This document shows positions 13,573 through 26,470 of a stretch of DNA of 64,000 bases, in pieces. Position numbers and translations under genes: made by a program. The stretch's first letter is position 1. The number at the start of each line of letters is the position of its first letter. The notes beneath the pieces are model-generated. The model made no database searches and was not told the origin of the DNA. It worked only from the letters and a program-made list of their open reading frames with translations. This stretch comes from Sinonovacula constricta (lineage: Eukaryota > Mollusca > Bivalvia > Cardiida > Solecurtidae): assembly GCA_007844125.1 (NCBI GenBank), contig CM017556.1:70122697-70186696 (forward strand), given 5' to 3'.

Positions 13573-13624
13573 CGAATGAGATTTCCCTACCCATCGGTAT
13601 TGGCGCTTAACCACTAGACAGACA

Positions 13625-16600
13625 TTGGTCATTACAACTCCAAAGTCTAAGCTATTTAAAACAACGTCATGGATAGAAAGTTATACTTAGTGGTAGAGGT
13701 ATTGCATGTAAAGGATGTAGATTCTGACCAGATTGTTCCCGATCTTGCTGATCTGCAAATTTGAAGCAACATTCATTCCTTCTGGCCGAAATGTTTTGCC
13801 GAATTGCGAAATATTTATTTTGTGAATTAATAATTCGCTTTAACAAGATTCAATTTTAAATCGAGAAATACGTGTCTGAAAATGACTGACGTGAACAACT
13901 TTTACATACATGTATTTTCATTTTGCATTACTAGCGAATATTTCAGTGGCAAACATGCGTTCCTTTTACATGACGATGCATACTTTGCCTTTGTATTACA
14001 TATACTGCTGATGACTCTCTGCATACTTTCTCAATAGAATATTCTCTCCACCACTCAATATTAAGCGTGAGAAGGTACAGACATGTCACACATTTGTTGA
14101 GGCGAGGCAAACATAGCCGATAATCAATTTGGGTGCATTGTGTGCATCGATGATAAAAAAAAAGAGAAAAAATATGCCTGGAATATTTTTTTCACACGGT
14201 TCCATTTTAAAAACTAAAAAAAGTGGAAACGGTTTTTAAAGGTGGTATTGGATAGTTTGCCCATATCAAATGTATGTACCAATATCTTGCTCCTGTTATG
14301 AAGAATTTCGGCTTAGGGCTTAGTATCTGCATGCACTCTTCGTGAAATAAATCACTCTAAATATTCATTCTTTTCTATAAATAAATAATTTAGGGATTTT
14401 AGCTGAAATTCATATCGACGTCATCACGGATTGCCCAGATGATGGTAGAATGTGAGCTCAAAAGAAAGTGGTCATGTGTTTTTTCTTAGTTTAAATGCAG
14501 CTACATTTAACTGTGCAGAGTGGCTTAGATAGGAGATATGTGTTTATTGTGTCAGATGGGGGTTACGCTGCATTTTTCACACACATGTAGGACATTAAAA
14601 ACAGTATTTCGCTTGATCTTTTCAGGCAACTACAATCGTTTGGTTAAATGAGAGAGAAAAATGGGGCCAAACTGTCGGATAAAACCTTTCAATTACAAGA
14701 TATTTCGGATTTTTAAAATGTAATATACTCGATTAAAATCTCATTGAAGCGTTTAATTCTTGGTATTTTATACGAGAGATTTCACAATTTGTCGTTATAT
14801 TGCATCACCCTCAAGGAACATTTCACTACATGACGCAACAACACCAAGCTTCTAAGTACATTTAATTGGGTTTATAGCGGCATGATCGCAGTTTAGCGAG
14901 TATCTCTAAAGCAGCGAATCAAATGAACTCCTCTTCATATTATTTTAAACAACTGCGTCACTGTTGAGTCAATCTTAAACTATGTATAATTGGCGTTTAA
15001 TACGACCTATTTTCCCCGAATACGTAATTAGGACCTATAGTTGATTATTGTTCTTTGTTACGCCCGTCGATATATCAAGATGACCCATTTCATGTTTCTA
15101 ACGGACGCAATATGCTTTCGTTTTGAATTTTCAAATACATGTATATCACGCACGATAATTATTTTAACCATGTACGTGCTCGCCAAATATCATAAGGTCG
15201 GAGGCGAGGGTAACCAAAACCACCTCACACATTAATCATGTTCTGTTTACATAAGTCAAATATATTGTAAACAGTTACTTTGTTTAGATTAACATCACTA
15301 TCATCACCACCAACCTTCTCTCCCTCCACCTTATACCCCCGCTCCACAAAACCAACTTGGTCATCGTGATTTTATTTATTGTACCTTATACGTGCTGTTA
15401 AAAATGTTAAGGAGCTATTTTGAGCCAACTATTGGGTCGGCTTTGTCGCGGGCATAGATACCATCGTAGACGAGATTTTTTATGTTAAAATGATATTCCT
15501 GTTAATCATAGTTACACTGGTAGGAAAAAAGCTTGATAAAAACAATGAATGTATTCTCTTAACTTACATTATAAACTTTAGCATTATTTCATTAAAATGT
15601 AAAAGTATAAATTATGTATCGGTCTTTCTTAAATGTACTCTACTTTCGTTTTATTGCTGTGATTTCGCCTATTTCCTGTTTGTCGGACTAAGATCCAACT
15701 GCATAAGATTAATAATGAAGAACACTATCTTAACTTTTCATGTTCGCATCAGAGGACGCCCCTGTTACATTCATTTTTATGTCATTTTCCGATAAAGGAA
15801 TAAAGGTGTCACCATTTCTAAAGATAATGGGTGTCGTTGGATGGTCAGTTTGATGTAAAGTTTTTAACGCCGGTTTCTTTTTGTAGAAGGTACACGTGAA
15901 GCAAGATAAAAGATATTGGTTCTTTTGAAGGGACTTCGCGCGCAAAAAAAAAGTCTTTGTCCCTTTTACTCGGTTCATCTCGGCTATTTTTCTTTGGTAG
16001 AATTATATTGATGAGTTTAATTTAGCGACGTCAGTTTGTAGTTCATTTAGTGTATATTTAAAATATACAGCGATGTTGATCACATTCTCGTGCTTATCTC
16101 CCCTGATTAAAAGCGACATAAGTTAATAAATGACTGTTAAATTATTTTAGTAATCTTAAGTTGTCATATAAAAGTATCTTTATATTTAACACTTAGTGAA
16201 CAATAGACATGAACATAGTAAAATTTCTTTATATACATATATCTTATGTTTAAGTTATACGGCCTCTGGCGCTTCTTAATTATTGTCGTCTGATTTCTGA
16301 ATGAAAGCTAAGCTACATGTATTGAAATAAGAGCGCTTACATTACTTTAAACATACATATTTCTATATCTGTACATGACACTCAATATTGTTATGTGAAA
16401 AGAGGAGATTTTAATTCAATTTTATTATGAACTTTTTCTAAAGCGATTGCTTTGAAAGATAAACCCAGTTTATAATTCATAACCAAATTAAACGAAATCA
16501 ATATATTTTCATGCTCATTCAAAATTAAAGGTGTTTTGCAATCTACTTTCATAGCCATAATATACCTTACAAGTAATCTGGCAAGAGATCAGTATGTATG

Positions 16601-17330
16601 ACGCGCAAGTTAAATTTGTGTTTTTGTTGTATGATTTACAATTATAGGCGATATTAGTCATAGCTGAGAAGTGCTTAAAGAAAGTTGTTTTTTGTGTGTG
16701 TTTTTTTTCCTGCTTTACGGCGATTTGACAGCGGCGTTACCCCCTATGCTTTGTTAACAATTATGCCCAATGCAAACAAACAGAATAATAATAAAAAAGA
16801 CATTTGTGTTTGTTTGAATTTCAATGTGCTATATTTGAGCATATTCAGATATGATGTTATCATGGGTTTTTTTTTTATGATGTTTTAACGTGTGGGTTAG
16901 TAATGTGTTACATAAACACTTGTATAGAGACACTTTATAGATTCTTTTCCATTTATATAAGTTAATAAGGTCGTTTTACTGTTTATATGACTCAAGATAT
17001 CTATAAAAGGAACTTACATATATTATTTTAGATTAAGCACTTATAAAACACTATAGTCATAAAGTTATAACAGATTATGTTTACAAATCAAAAAGAATCG
17101 GTCTTAAAAGAAAGTTACATTGCTTGTATTACTAGTTGTACGCACAAGGGTCGTAAGCACAGCGGTTTGATAACAAACTGGCGACATTTAGCCCACGTAA
17201 CTACTATGTTTAGTAACAGGCTGGCATTTTAATGTGACATTTGTTTATTAAGACTTAAGCGGTTGCGCAAGTGCAGTCCTATTAGATTTTTTATTGTTGG
17301 TCTACCAACAAGACAACAATAACAACAACA
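13625..17330. other. Gene-free intergenic stretch
   Basis: The longest ORF is about 100 codons (15490-15795), with no recognisable motif and a composition like its AT-rich surroundings. No repeat structure stood out. Confidence 0.4.
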
Positions 17331-17332
17331 AC

Positions 17333-17334
17333 AA

Positions 17335-17370
<36 letters not shown>

Positions 17371-17377
17371 AAATAAA
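17333..17377. repeat. (AATA)n microsatellite
   Basis: About ten AATA units with one slip. Confidence 0.95.
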
Positions 17378-17488
17378 AAAAATGTAAATGTTAAGTAAAA
17401 GCTATTGCCATTTTCACAACTATCAGCTGATTTATAAATAAATAAACTAATAAGAAGAATAAGAATGAGAATAAGAAAATAAGTGATA

Positions 17489-17717
17489 AAGAAGAAGAAG
17501 AAGAAGAAGAAAGAAGAAGAAGAAGAAAAGGAATATGAAGAAGAAGAAGACGAAGAAAGAAAGAAAGAAGAAAAAGAAGAAGAAGTAGAAAAAGAAGAAG
17601 AAGAAGAAGAAGAAGAAGAAGAAAAAGAAAAAGAAAAGGAAGATGATGAAGAAGAAGAAGATGATGATGATGATGAATAAGAAGAAGAAAAAGAAGATGA
17701 AGAAGAAGAAGAAGAAG
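17489..17717. repeat. (GAA)n trinucleotide tract
   Basis: This purine-only strand is dominated by GAA, with GAT near 17640-17680. The poly-Glu (plus) and poly-Leu/Ser (minus) ORFs are repeat artefacts. Long GAA tracts of this kind can form triplex DNA. Confidence 0.95.
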
Positions 17718-17786
17718 TATCATATATGAAAGATCATAATGACCCTGTTTAAACTCATTAATTTGCAAATTTATAATTATTAAATA

Positions 17787-17882
17787 CCCATAATGAACTT
17801 TCAGTCACAACCCATAATGAACTTTCAGTCACAACCCATAATGAACTTTCAGTCACAACCCATAATGAACTTTCAGTCACAA
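17787..17882. repeat. 24-bp tandem repeat, four copies
   Basis: Four near-perfect copies of a 24-bp unit beginning 'cccataatgaactttcagtc'. The near-identity of the copies suggests recent expansion. Confidence 0.95.
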
Positions 17883-18880
17883 AATCCTTTTTTCTTTTAT
17901 GTCTTTGGTAGTATAATGGGCTATACAATATGGTTTTATGTAGAGTGTTATGTTGATTGATGGGGATAACTCGGTTTATTGAGCAAAAACATAGCCAGTA
18001 GGCCATGAAAATGGCGCCCGTTTGTTAGGGGCCATCCTGCTGTTTATACGATCCTTGTCATACTTTATGTTTTCTTATATGGATTTTTTAGAAAAGATTC
18101 ACTCCTATATATATCTATTTTAAGCTATATGTCTGTATAGTAAAGATCACTATTAATTTCAACACAACTAGTTTATCAAGCACAAAACTGCGTACTAAAA
18201 ACTGAGTTCACATCTTAGTTCCAACACATATCTTTTGATGCATTAAAATACATGAACCCACATCAGTGCTGGTTAAACTACCTGAAACGTTTCCTTTAAG
18301 GTTCACTGTATAAAAGTGTTGAAAATATGATTAAGTACAAAAATATCTATTTCATGACATGGATGAAGCTAAAATGGAAATCCAAACTACTAAACACATA
18401 TTATAAAACATTTAAACAACATATTTAAGTTACATGGTATATATTATTTGCAGAATATGTTGTGAAATTATTTTATTTCTTCAAGAATATTTAGTATATT
18501 TTGTACATTTTCAAAAAAAGGTTGAGCCAAATGTTACTTTATTGAACTCTGGACAATTAAAAAACATGTATGAAATATACTACAGCCTATTGAATTAAAA
18601 ATTATATTCACAGAATATCATTCTGTGTATTCTGTTTCATATCCAATCATTAGGTTACCCAACTTATTCATGCATTGCTTTAGCCCACACTTGCTGAAGT
18701 GATATTGATTTAATCCCAAAACTAAGTCATCCTGTATCAAAGAACCAATTTTAAGGGGAATAACTTGCACTAGACTGAGAAAAAGGTAATTCTGAGTTAT
18801 CTCTAGGTGCAATCTCTGTCCCAGCCCACCTCAAAACAAGAAGATACAGGAAACAGATCTATGCGAGACATAATTATTAT
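17883..18880. other. Intergenic, nothing recognised
   Basis: No supported gene was found. Short ORFs only. Confidence 0.4.
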
Positions 18881-18884
18881 TATT

Positions 18885-19030
18885 ACAATAATTCTGAAAG
18901 GAAGTAAATTATTTGCCACTTTGTTTTCCTTGTTCTCTGCTACATCTGCATTTACAACCTGCTTTGTTATGTTGGCGCTAGAATGCAGACATTGGAATGT
19001 ATTAAAATGCATACACGTCATGTACGGCTG
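18885..19030 (+). repeat. Dispersed repeat related to 48770-48920 (antisense)
   Basis: This segment and the reverse complement of about 48840-48920 share the words 'tgctacatctgcatttacaa' / 'tgctatatctgtatttacaa' and neighbouring positions. Both can be read as short hydrophobic peptides (around ATLFSLFSATSAFTTC and ATLLCAVLSAISVFTIC). I regard it as a repeat family of unknown type, not a gene. Confidence 0.4.
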
Positions 19031-19957
19031 GCTTATTCTTTATTGCCGGAGAGCTTAGCGTTATATTATGTTATATTGAGACTGTTATAGCTCACAAACT
19101 GGTTTTGGCCTGTCCTCACATGAAAATTGTATAAAGTAAATTGTTGATAGTCTTTTATGTTTTTATTGTTTTTACAAAGTATGTCATGATAATGTCATAA
19201 ACAAGAACTGTAGAAAAGTGTATGTAATTTAACAATACCACAAAACTCTTTTTCTGATATGATAAACAAAACTGACCTCAGGCATAGAAAGTTATATAAA
19301 CACAGAAATACTTATCTCATAACAGAAGATGGTTATATTATTAGTTTAATAAAAATAGAAACAAAAAGACAAAAAGGAGTTGATTATTATACATCTGAAC
19401 ACAAGATTAAAATTAAGAAAAGATGTTATCTTTCAAAAGGTTGTATTTAATTTAGAACCGATAATTGATTACAGACCGACTTGCAGTGGTTTTATCTTCA
19501 CATTTGGCTAGAGGATGTCTTTCCCCAACAAACATGCTTTGACAAAGAAATAGTGTCCATTGTTGTGTTTGTAGAGATGTCTATACCAATACATAACAAA
19601 ATCCCGCCGACAAATAATTGACAACTTAAAAAATCCTTTAACAAGACAGTGTTCACTTAAAGCAGATCTAATGCTGACTTACCTTTTAACACTCTACCTG
19701 TAACCGCAGCAAGTCAAAATCACATGGCATCGGATCGACTGGACCCCAGGAATTTCCATTTTTGACGAAGCCACTGTAAGCCAGTGTTTTGTTCTATACT
19801 ATTTTCTCGCCATCACATATTTATCAGTTTTCATTGCATTTAATCAAACTTTAAGGGAAAAAATGTCAGTGTTTAATGTTGTATTTCTTGTACTGCGATT
19901 GTTTTTATTTCTCACGATGTTAAATAATTATCACAATATGAATCTTTGCACGTTCGC

Positions 19958-20022
19958 CACCACCACCACCACCACCACCACCACCACCACTACTACTACT
20001 ACTACTACCACTACCAGTTCTA
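19958..20022. repeat. (CAC)n/(CTA)n trinucleotide tract
   Basis: CAC units followed by CTA units. The poly-Thr ORF across it is an artefact. Confidence 0.95.
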
Positions 20023-20260
20023 CGTCCATTAATATTAATTTTATTATTTATGTGGTTATAATAACTATGAAAATTAAATACGTTAAATATACAAAGACCG
20101 AAAGGACCCCAAACGTAAAATATATTTTAGAATAATGGCATCGTGAATATATACATATATTTTTAATTTTCATGAAAAACTTTTTTTTTTCGATAGTAAC
20201 AATTTTCTACTTGAGATATCGTTATACTATAATAACAAGTATGTGGTGAAGAAATGAGGC

Positions 20261-20305
20261 AATAACACGCCAATAACACGCCAATAACACGCCAATGACA
20301 CGCCA
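20261..20305. repeat. 11-bp tandem repeat, four copies
   Basis: Four units of 'caataacacgc', the last with one change. Confidence 0.9.
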
Positions 20306-22299
20306 AAATGATTGTTATACAACTATTATCCCGAATCAGGATAACTGTTTCAAGTTTCTGGATAACTAACGTGAAAGTCGCACATAATTTTCACGAAACT
20401 TGCTAATCAGGGTGGTGACGAGAATATGCCACCATATAATTTTGCTTTTCTTTTTTTACGGCCCTGGTCTGAATCCACATGCACATAAACATTTATGCAC
20501 CAACACTACCGGCACAATCTTAATCTAATCTAACACAAAGAGGTAAATAAAAATGTCAATATTGAGAACAGTATAGTCGACCAACTTTATATACACTCAG
20601 AGAGACATTATACAGCCGATTTAAACGACGACCCTAATTATACAGGATGGTGTTACTACCCCATAATATTTTTTCCTTGTAAGCTAAGGTGCCTAAACAC
20701 ATTGCTAGAGACCCAGATATCTAAAGTGTAGACCCTGACCAGACCGCTCACATCTATGCTAATCAGGGTGATGTCATTTGAATAGCTATCAATCAGATTT
20801 TAGACTCTGTATGTGAATATATAAATACAGAACACAACTTTTATAGCCGAATGAAAATCTATAAGAGCTTTTGAGTGTTTGTGTAGTATAAGCTGTAGAT
20901 AAGGCACATGCATGAAGTGTTTCCATTTGTCGTAAACGTTCACATATTATGAAACTGATATAATCAGAATATTACAAGAATGTAAGACAGTACATTTGCA
21001 AGCAACATGTGTCTCCTTTTGTCAGTAAGGTTTGTTTGATGTCAGACGTAAGAAATACATACGTCGCCAAAGAATCGTGTAAATATGGTTACTAATATAT
21101 ATTATCGTGTGTGAGTTTTAAGTTGATTTACGACGAAGCAGTAGATCTACCAAAACATGTTATGGTCTTTCTCACGACAATCAGCTGAAATTAGCCATAA
21201 TATTAATAAATATGTCGGCATATGCAGTGCCATTACTACCCGCATCTTCTAGAAAATTCAACAACCCCGGATATAAATGAAGTCAAAGCGGTTGCCTTTT
21301 TTCACTGGGTATATGTTCGTCCTTGTTATTCAAATAGTAAAAATCATTTACAATCCGGGGGATTTCGGTTTCAGTCTCTTAATTATCACATTACTCGATG
21401 ATCTAATACAACAACGAAAAGATATACACAATTTTCTAGTCTGTCGAAACAGCAAAAACTATTTCAGAATTTTGTAGATCCATTTAATTTATATTGGTAT
21501 AATGTTTGTGTTAAAATGGAAACCCAATATATATTTACTCTAAATAAATACATATTTTACTTAACGTCTTATTTTTTCACTTTCCACCCCGATGCATGTC
21601 AGCTCTAATGAATCATTATTATTATTGCATATTATTATTTGGACTGATTGGTAGAATATATAGTGATATTATATTAGACCACTCGGGTCGTTTTTTAACA
21701 TTAACATAAAATTATACTCATGGTGAATTGACAGAGATCCTCTTTAGGAATATGTCGATATTATGGAACTTTCAATGATTAAATCTAAACAAGATCATAA
21801 AGTGATCTTTCATTAAAGCCATATTCTGATTCTGACAAAATGCTGAAATCAGAATCAGCAAAATTCTGAATCAGCACAAAATGCTTGAACATGTTCATGT
21901 TTAACTAAAAGGTTAAACAATGCCGTTTGAATAAACTTTGGATTAAATTTTAGGAAATAAAGTCTGCATCGAGAAAAACGTTACTAATATTTAATATTCC
22001 TGTTAGCTTGGGAGCTCCATTTAAACCATTTTGGGGCTTTTTATGTGTTTTCCCAAAGACATCGTGTCCGTTGTAGCCATACCGTGTTGACAAAAATTGT
22101 ATTGTTATGATGAGTACTTGCTAATGTTTATTATTTTTAGAATGACTGGCAAGCCGTCTATCTCTTACAAGTTGGGTTGAATACAGTTCCTTTACTGCAT
22201 TGAAAGCTACCAAACATCGTCAACTGGATGCCATACACCTTTCAGTGATTCGCTCCTTTACTTCCAGAACACTGTAGCACGTTATTAGGCACTGCACGT
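20306..22299. other. Intergenic, nothing recognised
   Basis: No supported gene or clear mobile element was found. Near 21840-21890 a short stretch repeats 'aaaatgct', 'gaatcagca' words, probably by chance. Confidence 0.4.
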
Positions 22300-23100
22300 T
22301 GGTAGAAAAAATATAAATTCTCCAACCACCAGACCCAACTGAAGGCCTCTTCTGTAGCATTACAAACGGCTGGATAACCTTGTTACAATATTTTACCACA
22401 AATTCCCTAGACTGTTATCATCTTCCACGTGCAAGAGACATTAAATCCCGTGCAACCTAATTCTACTAAAAACAACCATGCACTCCATCCCTTCTTGTGA
22501 ATTTATACATAATTGAAGCATACTTATCAGCTTTTTACTCATGTGCTTCGTCTCATCTCTCTATCCATGACATGATTTTTATCGCTATAGCTGAGTTCTT
22601 CTTCCTCAAGTTTGACCATAGCACTAAGTCGGGTCTGAGATACGTGTGAGCCAGATCAGAGAATTGGAGTTTCTTTTCCAATTCCACACGCATCTCCCGG
22701 GTATTTGCAGAAATCAGAATGCATTGATTCTGCAGATATGCTCGGGATTTCTCACTTTCGCGTACTAAAGGAATAAAGCCGGCAGTGGTTGTTGCTTTCC
22801 TCTTTTTTCTTCTTTCCGTGCTAAGGCAAAGGGTCAGCTGCCGCAGTACTCTGTCGTGAATCCACCTGTAAGGACCATACGAGAGAGCTATGTGAGAACA
22901 TGAGAACAAGACATGCTCCAACGTGCCTTTCTTTTCAAACAAGGCGCGGGATGGGTTCTCTGTGAGTTTACATTAATGCAAGATAGCTACGGTGAGCCAT
23001 ACGACATAAACACTTTTCAAACGATTTTTTTCTTACAGGTCCCGGGTTCCAGATCTTAGGCACTGTCCAACGTGTACAACTTCATTGGCGACCTAAGTGC
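22300..23100 (-). pseudogene. Degraded retroelement C-terminal fragment
   Basis: The longest open segment (22553-22942, minus) contains GTLEHVLFSCSHIALSYGPY, then RWIHDRVLRQL, and further on EMRVELEKKLQF and RPDLVLWS. This order matches the C-terminal part of a class of invertebrate retrotransposon polyproteins: a Cys/His knuckle followed by an endonuclease-like segment. Beyond the stop, a frameshifted continuation (about 22320-22450) still gives NATEEAFSWVW. Upstream, about 23040-23100 gives a diverged SPMKLYTLDS segment. Frameshifts and stops mark it as dead. The exact clade (R2-like, Proto or other) is not resolved. Confidence 0.6.
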
Positions 23101-23367
23101 ACCAGTCCAGAGACCCGGTACAGTTTGTAATCTTTGCTGATAACCTCCTTCACCATGGCTCTCTGTTTCTGGTTATCGGCTATTGACCTCTTGTCCCTGA
23201 ACTGCATGTTGAACTCTTGTTTCCTGAGTTTTTGGTACCAACATTGCACTATTTACCACGCCAAGTGTGGTTGCATATTTCTAGGCTCTGATATACATTG
23301 TAAAACTTCAGGATGTAAGTTTTTTATTTGTAACGTTGACTTTACATCATCTGTTTATAGTGATTAA

Positions 23368-26300
23368 ATGGGCATTTTTCCCTCTACACGTTACTATCAA
23401 CGTAAGTACCCCAGGCATAATAACACACTTGTACAATACAGCAGGGATCAGCTTTTTAATCTCCGGTCAACGAATAGGCAATCATGCGTTCCTAACAATG
23501 CACTGACCAGGCTAAAACAACTAGGTATCCTTAAATATAGGGGTGCCCGAAGGACAAAGGCTGGGGTCAGACGTGTTTGGTATACAAATCAGGGTGTCAA
23601 CACAAATAACCTTGACAGCTAATAAAGATAGAATGTGAAGCTAATCACGTAGCTAGGGGTGAGACTACTATAAAATTATGTTGTATCAACTCCCGATCAT
23701 AAAATACAACAAAAACACTGTCCTTACATGACTCCATACTTTCACTTATTTAGCACATAGTGGCTGTGACTGAAACATGGCTAGGACAAGCAGCATGTAT
23801 CAGTAGTCTTTTATCAAATCGCTATAAAATCAAACATATCCCACGAAAAGGGTCCAGACGCGGTGGTGGCTTTGAACCTAACTGCAAGACATCAATTGAC
23901 GTCCGTATAGATGCATTTAGTCAACTTCTCAACTTTTGAAAATAAAAACTAACATATCTATTAAAACTACTCACTGCGTATTGTTGTAGTATATAGGCTA
24001 CCACCAACAAAAGAAAATGGATATAAGTTCAGTTAACTTTTTTGTCATGAATGGTCATCATTTCTGTCAAAAGTGTACAAAAATATTGATATTGTTGGAG
24101 ATATAATCGTCTGTCTGGATATTTCTGCTATCGGGTTACTGCTAAGTTCACCAGAGCTCTTAAGCCATATAGCATGGAGCGACATGTCAGCGAATCTACT
24201 CATATTGCTGGTCATATACAAGATGTGGTCATCACCAGAGACACAGTGCCACATGTAGAAATAACTGATCCAGGTCTATGTGACAACTCTTACAGACTGT
24301 CTCACAACACTCTTGCGGTGGTTTTAATGCTAAAGCTGCTAAACCTGATCCTATAACAAAACATATTTCAGAAAACTTATACTCAGTTGATGTCGAGGAC
24401 ATTTTGTATTCAAATAGATCGTTTTTCTTATCATTGCTTGCATTTGAGAAACTCGCCAGGAAGTGCAAGGTTAGAGCTCTGTAAAACCGGTTTAAGCACC
24501 CCAGTCGGTCCATATTGCCGACAGACCGTTCTAAGGCGGTAACTGTCGGGTTTGCTCTTTTCGTTAAATGACTCATCACAAATTTGTTCTTACTTTTCGC
24601 TTGGCTTGCATGTGAAATACCTTTGTTCTGTGCCTTTTCGGAGTTTGGTATATGCTGCAATGTTCATAGGACTTTGTCATATATTCTTATTAAAAATGAT
24701 ATCTTGAGCTCAGATGTTCTCGGGGCTTGTTTGCGAACAACAGATGTCGAAAAGCTTGTTGATGATAAGTGCAGAAATTAAATGCCATCATTCATTGATA
24801 AATATGCTCCCATTCGTACCTCACGTGTAACATTTTTTTGACATATGACGTCATATCAAACGAAAATTGGAACGTAAGAGGCGAAAATCTAAACTCATTT
24901 TTGTTCATGAGAACTATAGAAATCATAATCAGAAACTTTAAATAAACTGTTAAGACGAGTTAAAAGTTGACTATTACTCGGACAAAGTGGAATCTTGTGG
25001 TCGTGATAAGAAAACACTTTTTAAAATACCCAAACATTTGCTGGGAGAACCCAATCATGTTGTGTTACCATCTGCCGAATCTCACAAAGAACTGACACAG
25101 GATTTTAGTAACTTTTAATTAATAAGATAGAAGGAATAAGAGAACATTCTTATATGTTATGGATGCACTAGATTTACCTACAGAACAGTCATTTGCAGCA
25201 AATCACCTAGCCGAATTCACTCCGGCATCAGAAGAAGATGTTAAAAGTATGATACAATTGTCTTCTAACATTATGTAAACTTGATCCAGTACCAACATGT
25301 TAACGTGTTACCATCATCTTTAAACCTGACTGAATGAGCTTTTGGCGGCCTTGACAAAGGTCATTAATGTCTCACTTGAAGCTGTATATGCAACTAAAGC
25401 ATTTCAAAGTGTCATCATAAGACCTCTGTTAAAAGTGGAGCTTAGACCAAAACACAATAAAAAAAACTACAAACCAGTATAAAATATTCCTTTAATGTCC
25501 AAGGCGCTAGAAAGGGGAGTGGATGTGCGACTGGAGCAACATTTGGCACAGCATGAAATTTACCAATCTGCGTATAGAAAATAACTGCACTAATACAAGT
25601 CCAAAACGACATTCTCCAATCTATTGATCAATATAATTCCATAATATTGGTGCTCTTTGATTTATCAGCAGCTTTTGACTCTGTAGATCACAATATCTTT
25701 TTATTTCGCCTTGAGACTTTGGTACGACAGGCAAGGTTCATAAATGGATGAGGTCTTATCTTTGTGACCTTTACCAAACTGTCTGCGTGGCGAGGAAGAA
25801 CTAGGACTAGGACCAGTTCCGATGTGGTACATTGTACTTCATAGGTTTATTTAAGGGCCACAACATTACATAATGTACACCAAACCAGTTGGTTCAATAT
25901 GTAGAAACCATAGACGTGAACATAAATTTTACGCAAATGAACCATATGTGTCATTTAAACCTAACTACAACGTTTCTCAGTCAGAAGTTCTGTGCCGTGC
26001 TGCGGCATGTCTCGGTGACATAATGACCTGGTTGCATTGCAACATGACGAAACTCAATTCTGATAAAACTGAGGTTATATTGTTCGCATCTAAGCGCAAC
26101 GCTGACCTTGTTAGTTATTTGTCGGTGACAGTAGGGGCACCATTATAAAGCCAAGTGTTAGGAATCCTGGAGCATTTTTTGTTCAGATATGGGGCAGCAT
26201 GTAAACTCGGTATGCTGATCTTGCTACATGCAGCGAATACAAATAACCCATATCAGAGAGTAACAATTGATGCCACTAAGTTTCTTGTCATTTCACTGGT

Positions 26301-26470
26301 CACTTCAAGGCTGGACTACAGCAATAGACTGTTGTCTGGTACTTTCCATATCAATTATGAACCAGCTACAAAACGGACCGAATACGGCAGCCTGAATATT
26401 TGCTCCATCCACAGCCTGGCTTACAGGCCACTTTCTTCTTTTCTTTCAGCTCAATGTCTGCTATACTAAT
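23368..26470 (+). pseudogene. Degraded CR1/L2-type LINE (endonuclease plus reverse transcriptase)
   Basis: Collinear fragments of one LINE polyprotein are visible in several frames. An N-terminal segment with RLKQLGILKYRG lies at 23368-23622. An AP-endonuclease segment HIVAVTETWLGQ lies near 23755. A segment with STHIAGHIQDVVITRD and then EITDPGLCDN lies at 24190-24290. The reverse transcriptase core [18 protein letters not shown] lies near 25645-25695. A later RT segment at 25873-26148 contains LHCNMTKLNSDKTEVILFAS, and LVTSRLDYSNRLLSG lies near 26290-26340. Many frameshifts and stops separate them. The RT YADD-like motif is corrupted (FYANEPY). A SINE-like repeat is inserted at 24395-24690. 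This is an old, inactive copy. Confidence 0.85.
24395..24690 (+). repeat. Dispersed SINE-like repeat, tail type B, nested in LINE
   Basis: The copy starts near 'tattcaaatagatcg' and runs through 'attgccgacagaccgttcta' to 'aggactttgtcatatattc'. It splits the LINE reading frame between VDVEDI and DVLGACLRTTDVEKL, so it inserted after the LINE did. Confidence 0.75.

Noticed and set aside
17391..17768. Poly-Glu and poly-Leu ORFs
   Set aside because: Translation of the (GAA)n tract on both strands.
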